Origin: Lucinisca nassula
Taxonomy: Eukaryota > Mollusca > Bivalvia > Lucinida > Lucinidae
Assembly: GCA_963580285.1 (NCBI GenBank)
Contig: OY757016.1
Span: 44,841,124-44,905,123 of the forward strand
DNA: 64,000 nucleotides
Direction of reading: 5' to 3'
Within the stretch, counting starts at the first letter, position 1, and every line of letters begins with the position of its first letter. The translations under genes were made by a program, and so were the position numbers. Positions 14,398 through 27,200 of the stretch are shown in pieces. The notes beneath the pieces are model-generated. The model saw only the letters and a list, made by a program, of their open reading frames with translations. It was not told the origin of the DNA and made no database searches.

Positions 14398-15077
14398 ATT
14401 TTATATCTTAAGTAAAAACACTTTTGCATATGGTTGTCTGTGCGAAAAATTAGCAACATAATGTTATTTTTGCTTATTTTTAATTACCATGCTGGTTTAA
14501 TGATGTGCACATTAAAATCTTTGTCAGTGATGAAACTTGTACTTTCCTTTTTGCATCTTTATATGTATCACTGTTTGCCTTAAGCCAGATGCAAAAAAAA
14601 GGTCAAAAACAAGCTGCTGCCTGTGAAACATTGAATGGTACCAAGAGGAAGAGGAAAAAAAATATAAAAAACAATACTAGAGAAATACCAGAAGTAGACT
14701 AAACGAAAGAAAATGAAGCTTTTGAGAAGCTTAAATTGATAATTAAACAGCTTATTAATTTAAACTAGAATTTTTTGGACATGGAACAATGAAAAGTAAT
14801 TGTGATCGATTACATTGCAATGTAATTGTAATAGTAATCAAATACATTCATGAAAAATGTAATTGTAATTCTATTTGTAATAATGAAATTACAAAGTAAT
14901 TGTAATTGTATTCGAATACATTTGCATGTTATCGGCCCCAAGTCTGTTAACGGGGTATCTGTTTTCGACCCCAACAGTAGGGTTATAATCTTGAAACTAC
15001 TTCTAGAATTGTGCTATACATCTTTCCTTGTACTTTCACATATTTATATTTATATTCCAGTATTGTTTTATGTACAG

Positions 15078-15248
15078 AAGCGTAAAAAACGTAAAGCTCT
15101 GGGCTGGACTATGGATGCTGATGACATTGTAGCATGTATATTACCAGATGAAGATCCAGAACTGGCGGGTTTAGAAGTTACAATAATAAAAGGAAATTTC
15201 TTTAAAGCTAAGCTTTCTAAAAAGGAGCGGAACTCTTTGAGGCAGTCG
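15078..15248 (+). CDS. MYND gene exon 1 (first exon seen)
   Basis: The exon ends at TCG|GTAAGA in phase 0. Two acceptors are possible: TTTATGTACAG ending at 15,077, or TATATTCCAG ending at 15,060. Both are open and give a basic start (KRKKRKALGW) before the in-frame ATG at 15,111, whose sequence begins MDADDIVACILPDEDPE. If the ATG is the true start, the upstream part is 5' UTR; otherwise more exons lie to the left. It sits about 130 bp to the right of the satellite-bearing element. Confidence 0.65.
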
Positions 15249-18200
15249 GTAAGAGGGACTTTGGACGATACATGCATTGAAGACTCTTGTTTACCAACTC
15301 ATTACAGCACAGACTTTCTTGCACACCAGACAAGGAAATCCGTGATTTTACCCCGTGATAGAAATTTATGTTCTGACCCTGGTGTTCCGACCCTAAATCG
15401 AATATAATCACGTGTTTGAAAAATGCACTGGTTGAATACGACCTCATATGCACCGTAGTTATGGTTGATGTCATGCACGTTATGTGACGTCACTAAACAT
15501 TCCTGTAGTGTCATCACAATATGGCAGACGTCGGTAACCGAAGTGACTGCAGCATTACAATCCGAGCTAAGAAATGGAAGGTGTGCAAGAAAAAGAATCC
15601 TATATGGGTGTGAGGGGTTGATAGAAAAATCCGTCGGGATCCCTGTCCGGCATCACTCGGCAAGCCTCGTGATGCCGGACAGTGATCCTTGGGACGGAAT
15701 TTTCAATCCACCCCTCACGCCAATATAAGATTCTTATACTCTTTCAGTGCTGGGGCCAGTTGTTCAAAGCATGGTTAGCTTAACGAGCTCGTTAGTGGTC
15801 AAATTGTTAACTCTTCTAGCAAGTACAATATAGTAAATTTTGGTATTTTTGCTGAAAAAATGTGAGCAGCTTTTGCGTCCGCAAAAGCTGCTCACATTTT
15901 TTCAGCAAAAATTTCAACATATTTGCCATATTTAATGATCAAAGTTTTAACGATACGTTAACTAACGAAATTGTTAGTTTTGAACAGCTGTCTACGTGAC
16001 CATAACTGATATGGGAATCCAGGTAGAGGTTATTTATATAGAGGATCTTACATGAGTGCTCATGTATTGTTGAATTTATTAAACGAGTTGAGGAAAAGAG
16101 ATAAAATGCGAGGCTTTGCCGAGCATTTTATCCCTTTTCCTCAACAAGTTTAATAAATTGTTGACATAGAGGACCTTACATGAGTGCTCATGTATTGTTG
16201 AATTTATTAAACGAGTTGAGGAAAAGAGATAAAATGCGAGGCTTTGCCGAGCATTTTATCCCTTTTCCTCAACAAGTTTAATAAATTGTTGACATAGAGG
16301 ACCTTACATGAGTGCCCATGTAATATTGAATTTATTAAACGAGTTGAGGAAAAGAGATAAAATGCAAGGCTGTGCGGAGCATTTTATCCCTTTTCCTCAA
16401 CAAGTTTAATAAATTGTTGACAAGGAGGACCTTACATGAGTGCTCATGTATTATTGAATTTAGTAAATGAGTTGAGGAAAAGAGATAAAATGCGAGGCTG
16501 TGCTGAGCATTGTATCTCTTTACCTCAACGAGTTTGATAAATTTAATAAAACTTGAGCACGAATGCAAGATTCTATTTATCATATGACATTTATAACGTA
16601 TTTTATTCAAGATTGTTCTAATAAAATGTCAATATTCCGCTAAGTAAGTTAAGGGCGTTGTACATGTAACGTTACAGGGCGTATCTAACTAATTTGCATA
16701 TTTAATCCACTAGTGGATTATCGAATTTATTACATGGCGTTATTACACTCTCCGACGCGACGTCATATGATAAATGGCCTCTGCCCATCGGTGCTTGAAG
16801 AAATAGATGGGCTGCATGATGTTTCCATGCAGAGTTGAAACCGCCCGCACACGAGTACTGGTAAACTGCTTAGAGGATATAAGCCTGCCTAGGCAAAGGG
16901 GTGAGAGTCGGACCAACCATGCTTATAAACCCTATTGGTTTCATTGGGTGACAGGGCTTGAGGTGTCATTTCATCTCAGTGTCGGGTAAAAGTCCCACAG
17001 AATTGGAACCAACGTCTCCAGAATGTCACTGACCTATTTGATAGGGATGTTAAACCTCAAATCAGCAAAACATACAAAAGTGGTTATTTATAGAAAATAG
17101 CCACCCTATTGTTATCATTTGAGGTCAGTGTTGCGTAAGAGGGTCATCTATAGAATCTAGACTGGTGTCATGTGTTTTGCTTGGCATACAGTGTAGACCC
17201 AGATCTAGATGCCACAGAATGCGGCATCTGATCAGGATCTACACTGCTTGCCTCCAGTACAGGAATTGAAGGGTTAAACAAAAAAGTCTGTCCCTGTTCA
17301 ACAAGATTTTTCAAAGCGACTCTCAGAGAATATCAGTGCTGTAAGTACTTTGATTTTACCATATAATTTGGTTATTGCACTGATATATAGAGAATACCAG
17401 GTGAGTGTCTTTTGATATCAAGTTTATCAGGCAAGGCTTTGAGAACTCTTGTAGAATCGCGAGGCTTGCCGAGCGATTCTAGATGCGTTCTCGAAGCCGA
17501 GCCTGATAAACTTGATATCAAATGACACGAATCTGGTATTCTATTTATCAGTTTATCCCCTTGTACACTCTTAAATTAGCAATTTACTGTCAGTCATTGA
17601 TGGTCCTCAGTGCGTCCAAGCATTCTGGTGGTCAATATATTTAGTATCAGCTGACCATGTTTTTCCTATGATATATATATTTTTGTTCAAGTAATATTGC
17701 CATTTTTCCCAGTTACAATAACATTTTTGTCATTTACCAATAGTCTGGTTCATTAAAAAAAGTGCAATGTCACGTTGACGTGATAAAGCTCACTTGTCCT
17801 GAGATAGCATATCTTTATCAGGTCAATGCGTTACAATGCAATATATACAGGGGGTAACTGATAATAGTGAATATTGTCCTGATTTGGGATATAGAAGAAC
17901 AAGAGCTTGCAAGGTGTGTTGTGTATACTAATTAGAATCACCACAATGAGGCGATTTCAATGGGTAACATAACATACTTTTATTTTTATAGAAGACTTAC
18001 ACTTCTCTTGCTGAATATTCATTTTAGCCACACCCATCTCTGACTTTGAACCAGTCAGATTACTTGATGTAATTTTTTCCTACAAATTCATAAACTGAAT
18101 GTCAAACAGTGTAGATCCTGATCAGATGGCTTCTTCAGAAGCCATCTGATCTGGATCTACACTGTTTGCAAAGATAGAGGTTGTCATGAACAGCAAGATA

Positions 18201-21200
18201 AGAGATAAATAAAAAGATATCCCTTATTTATCCCGATTCAGTTAATTGAGGTGATGAGACTAGAAGAAATAGAATGGGCTGCATGGTGCTTCTGGGCCGA
18301 GCTGAAACCGACCAAAAATGAGCACTGCAGGCCTCCTAGCAAAACCTATAAAACCTATAATAACCGATGATTTTGTGCCAAACCTATAAAACCTTTATTT
18401 TGTTCATAAAACCTATAAAAAGCCTGTATTTTCATGAAAAAACCTATATTTTTCACTTTTTGAACCTTCTTGCGACTCAACCCTAACTTTTCTTCAAAAT
18501 GCACTACTATTTTTTACTTTTTCATGTTTTTAGTCCCATAAAAAGTGATGAGAACTGTCAAGAAATTGTAATTTTTTTCCTCGCTCGCTTCGCTCGCTCG
18601 GCCTTTGTAAAACTCGCTCAGCCTTTGTAAAGTTCAGATCACTTTTATCTGAGTAATTGTGGCACAAAAATTCATCAAATATATTTTCTTCAGTTTAAAT
18701 CTTTATGTAAGTTTGGAAAGTAGAAGTAAAACAAAGATCAGGAATCGCTACAATTAACTTACTTCACCCATCAAAGACACCAAAGGGAAAGAAACACAAA
18801 CACTAAGCAACCAGACCATAATGGAAACCTAAACAAAGGAAGGCCATAAGGACAGTTACTTTCCCACAAAATGGCCATATGGAAGACTTTTTTTTAACCT
18901 GTATTTTTATTGAAAAACCTGTAAATAACCTATATTTTGAGTTAGAAGAACCTATATAAAAACCTATATTTTCAAAGTGGGCCACTAGGAGGCCTGGCAC
19001 TGGTATACAGTTTGGATGGTGTAAGCCTGCCCAGTCAAGTCCAAGTAGTTTTATTTGGAAGGTAAGGCTTGAGATGTCATTTCATTTCAATGTCTGGTTA
19101 AAAACATGACCTGAATAGTGTTGACAGGGAAATACAAGAAACAAACTAGACAAAATCCCTTTATTTATCTCCATTATGCCTCCTTACCAAGTGCACTGCA
19201 CCTAGAAGCCTCCGAGGTGTAGTGGTTATGCTACTCACCTTGTAAACCAGGGGTCACAGGATCGATCCCGGGCTTCTCTAGACTTTTGGATGAGTCTTTA
19301 AACCGAGGTCCCATCTCTATATGTCCTTAGCTGTTGGTGTGATGTAAAACTCAAACACTCACTCACTCACTCACTCACTCACTCAGTGCATAGCACCAGA
19401 TAAGAGAGGGTATCCACATATCTATTTTCTTATTTCTGCACAAAACATGCGTTGTTGATACTCATTAGAAGCGCCTCGCCAAGGCATTCAGTGAACATCC
19501 ACAACATATATTTTTGTGTAGAAATAAGAAAAATGTCAGTTCTTTTCGGATGAAAAGGGCGTTTTATCCGGAGCTACGCCAAGTGCTATAATTAACGCTC
19601 AGTGGCTAGATGTTCTCCTGACTAGAAAAACTTTCATGGTGCAAAAAGTATTATAGCCATTCAATAAGTATTCGTCATCCTATAAAATCGGTACATTCAA
19701 TACTTTGCAGATTCCTCACAAGAAAATACTAATGATGCTGGAGCCGGCAGTAGCCAATGAAATACGTGAGGCTTCGAACGGCAAAGAGAGGCTGATGAGT
19801 ATTATATCACAAGTCTGTACAAATGATTCCAAGAGAGTGAGTATGAAATAGTTATATGTTCCCTGCTGAACTTATAGAGGATCTTACATGAGTGCTCATG
19901 TATTATTGAATTTATTAAACGAGTTGAGGAAAAGGGATAAAATGCGAGGCTTTGCCAAGCATTTTATCCTTTTTCCTCAACGAGTTTAATAAATTCAATA
20001 ATACATGAGCACGAATGCAAGATTCTATTTATCATATGACATTTAAAACGCATTTTATTCACGATTGTTTACAAAAATGTCAATATTCCGCCGTTAATAA
20101 ACGGGACGTCGTTAAGGACGTTGTATATGTAAAGTTACGGGACGTATCTAACTAATTTGCATATTTAATCCACTAGTGGATTATGAAAAATAATACATGG
20201 CATTATTACACTCTCAGACGCGACGTCATATGATAAAATGGGGAAACTTGATGAGATTCATTGGGGGTAATATGGAGAGGGAGCATTGCTTGAACTGTTC
20301 TTTTCTGATATCCAAGATGGTGGCTATCTTGAAATTCTTCAAATGTCAAATCCTCCAAGATTGAAAGGCGGATTGAGCTGATGGGAGGTATCCTGGCTAC
20401 ATGAAGTAATTGCTAAAAATCTTTATGTTCCAATATCCAAGGTAGTCGCCATGGTGGCCAACTTGAAATGCTTGTAACAACATCTCTTCCCACATCTTTA
20501 TAAACAGCTGGAACTTGATGGAGGCATTGGGACAACTTGGAGTTAAATGGTTGTGTTCTGGGGCCAGTTGTTCAAAACTAACGACGACGTTAGTTAATGT
20601 ATCGTTAAAACTTTGATCATTAAATATGGCAAATATGCTGAAATTTTTGCTGAAAAAATGTGAGCAGCTTTTGCAGACACAAAAGCTGCTCACATTTTTT
20701 CAGCAAAAATACCAAAATTTACGATATTAAACTTGCTAGAAGAGTTAACAATATGACCGCTAACGAGCTCGTTAAGCTAACAATGCTTTGAACAACTGGC
20801 TTCTGATATCCAAGATGGCTGCCAAGGTGTTCCTCTTGAAATTCTTTAAACAATAATACACTCAAACTGATAGTTGGATTGAGCTAAAATTTGATGGGAG
20901 GCATCAGGGCTAAGGCTGACACGATTAATCGTATAATCGATTAATTGATCGATAAATTCCAGAAAAATGATTATCAGTACTGATTTCCTTGTAATCGATT
21001 ATTTGATAAGTGCAATTTACTACCCAAAGTTGTGCATAAAATATCTGGATCAGTGGCAAACAGTGCAGACCCTGATGAGACGCCGCATGTTGCGGCATCT
21101 CATCTTGGTCTACACTGTTTGCTCAGGCCTGCTTGTTCAAATATACATATGGTAAAGTGCAACATGTGGTAAGAGTTCTGTTCAGACAGAAAACCAGCCA

Positions 21201-24200
21201 GGTAATATTATGACAAAAACCTTAGCGATTACTAATCGATTACTGATCGCAGTGACAGGACTGACAATCTATTATCTTTTCAGCTCCGATTAGCCAGCCC
21301 TAATCAGGGCAATATGGATTTTCAGAATTGCCAGCATGGATCCGTTTCAGTATTCCAGATGGCTGCAATAGTTACCATCTCGAAAAACTTCAAACCACAT
21401 CTGCCTCCGAACAGTAAAGTTGGATTGAGCCAAAACTTCTTGGGAGGCATTTGGGCAGCATGGAGATTCAAACATTCAATTCCAATATCCAGGATGGCTG
21501 GCTCCGAAAGCACCTTGAAAATCTTCAAATTACATTGACCTGAGCTGAACCTTCTTGTGACGTATTGGGGCCACATGGAGATTCAGAATTGTAAAAATGG
21601 TTGTGTTCCGATATCCAAGATGACCACCATGGTGACAATCTTGAAATATTTTAGGCGACATCTCCCAAACCATAAGTCAAATTGAATTGAATCTTGGAGC
21701 GACATGGAGATTCAGAATTGCTAAAATTGTTCTGTTCCAATATCCAAGATGGCTGCCATGAAAAATCTATTTATCATATGATGTCGCGTCTGAGAGTGTA
21801 ATAACCCCATGTAATATTTTCCATAATCCACTAGTGGATTAAATATGCAAATTAGCTAGATACGTTCCGTAACGATACATGTACGACGTCCATAATGTTG
21901 TCGCGTTTACTTATGGCGGAATATTGACATTTTTGTAAACAATCGTGAATAAAATGCTTTTAAATGTCATATGATAAATAGAATCTTGCATTCGTGCTCG
22001 TGTAATATTGGATTTATTAAACTCGTTGAGGAAAAGGGATAAAATGCTTGGCAAAGCCTCGCATTTTATCCCTTTTCCTCAACTCGTTTAATAAATTCAA
22101 TAATACATGAGCACTCATGTAAGATCCTCTATAAACCACATCTGCTCTTGAATGATAAATCAGATTTAGCCAAAACTTTGGCGAGAGGCATTGGGTTGAC
22201 ATGCTATCATTCTGTTCCAATATTCAAGTTGGCCACTGTATCATCCATCTTGAAAATCTGCAAACAACATCTGCTCCAGAACAGAGTGGCAATCTTGAAA
22301 TTCTTCAAAGCACATCTACACTGCACTCTGTGCCAACATCATTTCACGCCCCCGCCCATTGGGGCTTGAAGAAATAGATTGGGCTGCACCATGCTTCCAC
22401 GCAGAGCTACAACCAACCATGCATATAAGTACTGGTAACCCGCTTAGAGGCTTTAAGCCTGCCCAGACAAAATGGTGCGAGTCGGACAGTCCATGAGTAT
22501 AAACCCTTTTGGTTTCATCGGGGGTTAGGGCTTGAGGTGCCATGTCATCTCAATGTCTGGTAAAAGTCCCACAAAATTGGAAGAAACGTCTCCAAAATGA
22601 TCTTAATAGTGTTGATGGCGACATAAAACCCAAAATCAATCAATCAATCAATCAAACCAACATCATTTCCTCCTGAATCCTTAGACTGATTGAGCTGTTC
22701 ATAGAGGATCTTACATGAGTGCTCATGTATTATTGAATTTATTAAATGAGTTGAGGAAAAGGGATAAAATGCGAGGCTTGCCGAGCATGTTATTCATTTT
22801 CCTCAACGAATTTAACAAATTCAATAATACATGTGCACGAATGCAAGAATCTATTTATCATATGAAAATTTATTCACGATTGTTTACAAAAATATCAATA
22901 TTCTGCCATTAGAAAACACGACGTCGTTAAGGACGTCGTACATGTAACGTTATGGAATGTATCTAGCTAATTTGCATATTAAATCTACTAGTGGATTATC
23001 GAAAATATTACATGGCGTTAATACACTCTCATACGCGACGTCATATGATAAAGAAACTTAATCAGAGGTATCAGGACAGTATGCAGATTTAGAATTGCTA
23101 AATGCAATCTGATCTGATAGCAAGATGGCCATCATGGCAAAGTGTCAAATATCTTGATCAGCCTCATCCAGGTGCGTGATTTCTGGTTGGGCTTCTAGCA
23201 ATCCAATAAAAACTGCCAATTTTTAGCTCACCAGAACCGAAGGCTCCGGGGGGAGCTTATAGTATAGGCAGTGATCAGCCGTCTGTCATCTGTCGTCCAC
23301 GTCTGCGTCGGCGTCAACATTTTCAAATGATTTCTCCTCCAAAACTGCTGGGCCAATTGAAGTCAAATTTCATATGGAGCATCCATGGGATGGGGGAACA
23401 AAAGTTTGCTCGCAGGGTCCAGGTCACATGACCAAGCTGGCCTCCATGCCCATATAAGGTAAAACCCTTAAGAAATCTTCTCCTGAACCAGTGGGCAGAT
23501 TGTGATGAAACTTGGTATGTAGCATAGGGGACTCGGGACCATCATAGTTTGCTAAAATGATGATCTTCGGATGACCTTGACCCCTTTTACCCCAAGGTCA
23601 AATTTGGTTACACAGACTTTTGTATGGAAAATAGTCAAAACAGCATAATTTTTTAAACTATTGCAGCCTGTGACCTGAAAATTAGTAAATGCAGTGGGCA
23701 AAATGTGCTAGAGAAACTACACTAGTTTTCAAGGTCAAGGTTATTCCCTGACCTTGGCCCAAGGTCATTCAGATATGAAAATTAAAAATTTGTTTTTCAC
23801 TGAAACCACTAGGCCATTTGCAACCAAATTTTGTCTGGAACCTTTTTGGAACAAGGAAATGAAATTTAAGTTAATTTGAGTTTGGTCACATGACTAAGAT
23901 GGCCGCTATGCCCATATAAGGTAAAACGCTTAAAAATCTTCTCCTCCTGGACCAGTGGGCCGATTGTGATAAACTTGGTATGTGGCATTGTGGACTCGGG
24001 GCCCATCATAATTTGCTAAAATGATGACCCTCGGACGACCTTGACCCAATTTACGGCAAGGTCAAATTTGGTCACAGACTTTTATATGGGAAAAAGTCAA
24101 AATAGCATATATTTTTAGCCCACCAGAGTGGAAGGCTCCGGGGGAGCGTATAGTAACTGACATGACTCCGCGGGTGCTTATACAATAGGTAGTGGTCTGT

Positions 24201-27200
24201 CGTCGCCGTCTGTCGTCGCCGTCTGTCGTCAACATTTTCAAACAACTTCTCCTCTGAAACTACTGGGCCAATTGAAACCAAATTACATATGGAGCCTCCA
24301 AAGGATGGAAGAAAGGAAATTTGTAAGGACTAGGTCACATTATCAAGATGGCCGCCATGCCCATATATGGTAAAAAGCTTAAAAAATCTTCTCTGGAACC
24401 AAAAGGTGGATGGCCTTGAAACTTGGTATGCAGCATCAGGGACTTCGGTCCTACCGAGTTTGTTCAAATGATGACCCTCGAATGACCTTGACCTATTTTA
24501 TGCCAAGGTCAAATTTAATCACATAGACTTTTGTATTAGTAAAAGTCAAAATTGAGTATATATTGAAAACAGTTTTACATAGGCTTATATAGGGAAAATC
24601 ATTGAAAAATCTTCTTCTCTCAGGTCTTTAATATTTGGTGTGAAGCTTTACCTGGTGGACCTCTACTTAGATTGTTCAAATTGTAGCCTTGGGGCCAAAA
24701 ATGCCCCGCCCAGGGGGCCTTCGGTTTTACATAGGCTTATACTGGGAAAATCTTTAAAAATCTTCTTCTCTGAAACCGCAAGGCCCAGATCTTTGATATT
24801 TGGTCTGAAGCTTCATCTAGTGGACCTCTTTCAAGATTGTTCAAATTATAGCCCTGGGAGCCAAAATGCCCCCGCCCCGGGGGCCTATGGTTTTACATCG
24901 GCTTATATAGGGAAAATCATTAAAAAATCTTCTTCTCTGAAACCACAAGGCCCAGGTCTTTAATATTTGGTGTGAAGCTTAACCTGGTGGACCTCTACTA
25001 AGATTGTTCAAATTATAGCCTTTGGGCCAAAAATGCCCATGCCCCGGGGGCCTTTGGTTTTACATTGGCTTATACAGGGAAAATCTTAAAAAATCTTCTT
25101 CTCTGAAACCGCAAGGCCCAGATCTTTGATATTTGGTGTGAAGCTTCATCTAGTGGACCCTTACCAAGATTGTTCAAATTATAGCATGTGGGGCCAAAAT
25201 GCCCCCGCCCCGGGGGCCTATGGTTTTACATAGGCTTATATAGGGAAAATCATTAAAAAATCTTCTTCTCTGAAACCACAAGGCCCACGTCTTTAATATT
25301 TTGTGTGAAGCTTTACCTGGTGAACCTCTACTAAGATTGTTCAAATTATAGCCTTGGGGCCTATGGTTTTACATAAACTTATACAGGGAAAATCTTTAAA
25401 AATCTTCTTCTCTGAAACCGCAAGGACCAGATCTTTGATATTTGGTGTGAAGCTTCATCTAGTGGACCTCTAACAAGATTGTTCAAATTATAGCCCTGGG
25501 GGCCAAAATGCCCCCGCCCGGGGGCGTATGGTTTTACATAGGCTTATATAGGGAAAATCATTAAAAAAATCTTCTTCTCTGAAAGCAGAAGGTCCAGGTC
25601 TTTGATATTTGGTATGAAGCTTCATCTAGTGGACCATTTCCAAGTTTGTTCAAATTATAGCCCTCAGGCCTAGAATATACTGGATACACTAATTCTCAGG
25701 TGAGCAATTCAGGGCCCTCTGGGCCCATTTGTTAATTTTCCAAATTGTCCAGGTGAGTTAAAATTAGCACAAACAATACCTTTACCGCTATTACGAAAAT
25801 CACGTGCGTGTAATAAAGACTGACATGCGGTGCTCAACCTTTGATCTTAACACTGTCTCATTTCAATGATTTCCAAGATCTCCGTGATAAAAGGCGGCTC
25901 GATTTGTATTCATGTACAGTTAGGTATGACCGGTTGTTTTACGTACTCATCATTAGTGTCAAAATTGAGTATTGCCCCTTGTTCCGATGCACATACAAAC
26001 AGTGTAGATCCTAAAAAGATGGCTCATGAGCAGCTTTCTCGGCAGGACCTAAACTGTGTAAGTCAATACGAGGGACTACCATATGATGTATAGCACGTAC
26101 TAGTCAGCATTGCATTCAGAAGCGGGGGAACCATCCCATTTAAGTACATATCCATTTTTAGCTTATGTGGATACCCGAATTTGCAGGAATTTAAAAGACA
26201 ACAAAACACGTGAGAAATCTTTTATAAACGCTTTACTTCGACAAGCTCCTTTACTTTCATAAACGAATTTTAAAAACTCAATAGGCTGTGCATGTTGGTG
26301 CTATTAATCTAGAATAACCAAGAATACCAAGCAAAAAATGGGCTCCGACATGAATGTGACTTCACACTTTGGTTATCTCGTACTACGCATAACTCGAACT
26401 TTTTTATCCGGTCCCGTGAGGTTCGAGATAACGAGCATCGACTGTATTTAAATTTCTATTGCCAGGCATGACAGTTGGTGAGATATTAACCCTTATCTTG
26501 CTGAATATTCATATAAGCCACACCAATTTCTGTCTTTCAACCAATCAAATTACTTGATGTAATTAATTGCTACAAATTCATAAACTAAATGCCAAACAGT
26601 GTAGATCCTGATCAGATATGATCTGGATCTACACTGTTTGCAAAGATAGGGATTGTCGTGAACGGCAAGATAAGGGTTGTGTATTTGATAGTGACCTGTT
26701 TCGAAGACATCCAAAACATTTTACACCTTAACCTACAAGACATGAATAAAATAAATTGTTTTCGGCATTTTGAAATATTATTTTAAATTATTAAAATTGT
26801 AAAATAAGGCTTTCCTCTCTTAGTCAAAAGTTTGAAAACTAAACATTAGCTCGCCTGTACGCAGTCTCGCCTGTAAAAAGTACATGGAGAGCTATTGTTG
26901 TCACCTTGGTTGGCGTGTGCATGTGCGTTTGCGTTCCCGTCACACTGCGTTAAAGTTTTTCTAATGCTTATATCTCAACAGTCACTCATCACAGACCACT
27001 CATATTTGGAACTTAAAAACCTGGGAGGGTCCTCTGATGTTCAAAGAGAACAGACCGCTGGTTTCATGCCCCGGGGTGGGGCTAGGGGTCAAAATCTAGA
27101 ACACCTTTGTAATTCTGTGTTAAAGTTTTTGAAATGCTTATATCTCAACAGTCACTCATCACAAAGCATTCATATTTACAACTTGGATACCTGGGAGTGG

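Larger units (their letters stand above)
1831..14946. mobile_element. Candidate 13.1-kb non-autonomous hAT-type element with satellite core
   Basis: The left end CAGACAAGGGG (1,831-1,841) and right end CCCCAAGTCTG (14,936-14,946) are inverted repeats matching at 9 of 11 positions. They are flanked by TTAACAGG (1,823-1,830) and TTAACGGG (14,947-14,954), an 8-bp duplication with one mismatch, which is the hAT target-site size. Both subterminal regions are rich in TAATTGTAAT and TCGAATACA motifs (about 1,842-2,010 and 14,798-14,930). No transposase is seen. The short reading frame at 14,505-14,702 is lysine-rich and unrecognised. The alternative is a satellite that expanded in a locus flanked by two similar AT-rich repeats. 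Confidence 0.55.
20245..23130. repeat. Degenerate tandem repeat (about 150 bp) riddled with insertions
   Basis: Diverged units share phrases such as CCAATATCCAAGATGGC, CTTGAAATTCTTCAAA and GGAGATTCAGAATTGC. The array is broken by five later insertions: a GGGGCCAGTTG MITE, a hAT-type MITE, two R2 MITEs and one S1. It fills most of the left part of intron 2. Confidence 0.65.

Noticed and set aside
14505..14702. 65-residue lysine-rich ORF as a possible upstream exon of the MYND gene
   Set aside because: It lies inside the candidate hAT element, ends in a stop, and no donor or acceptor joins it convincingly to exon 1.
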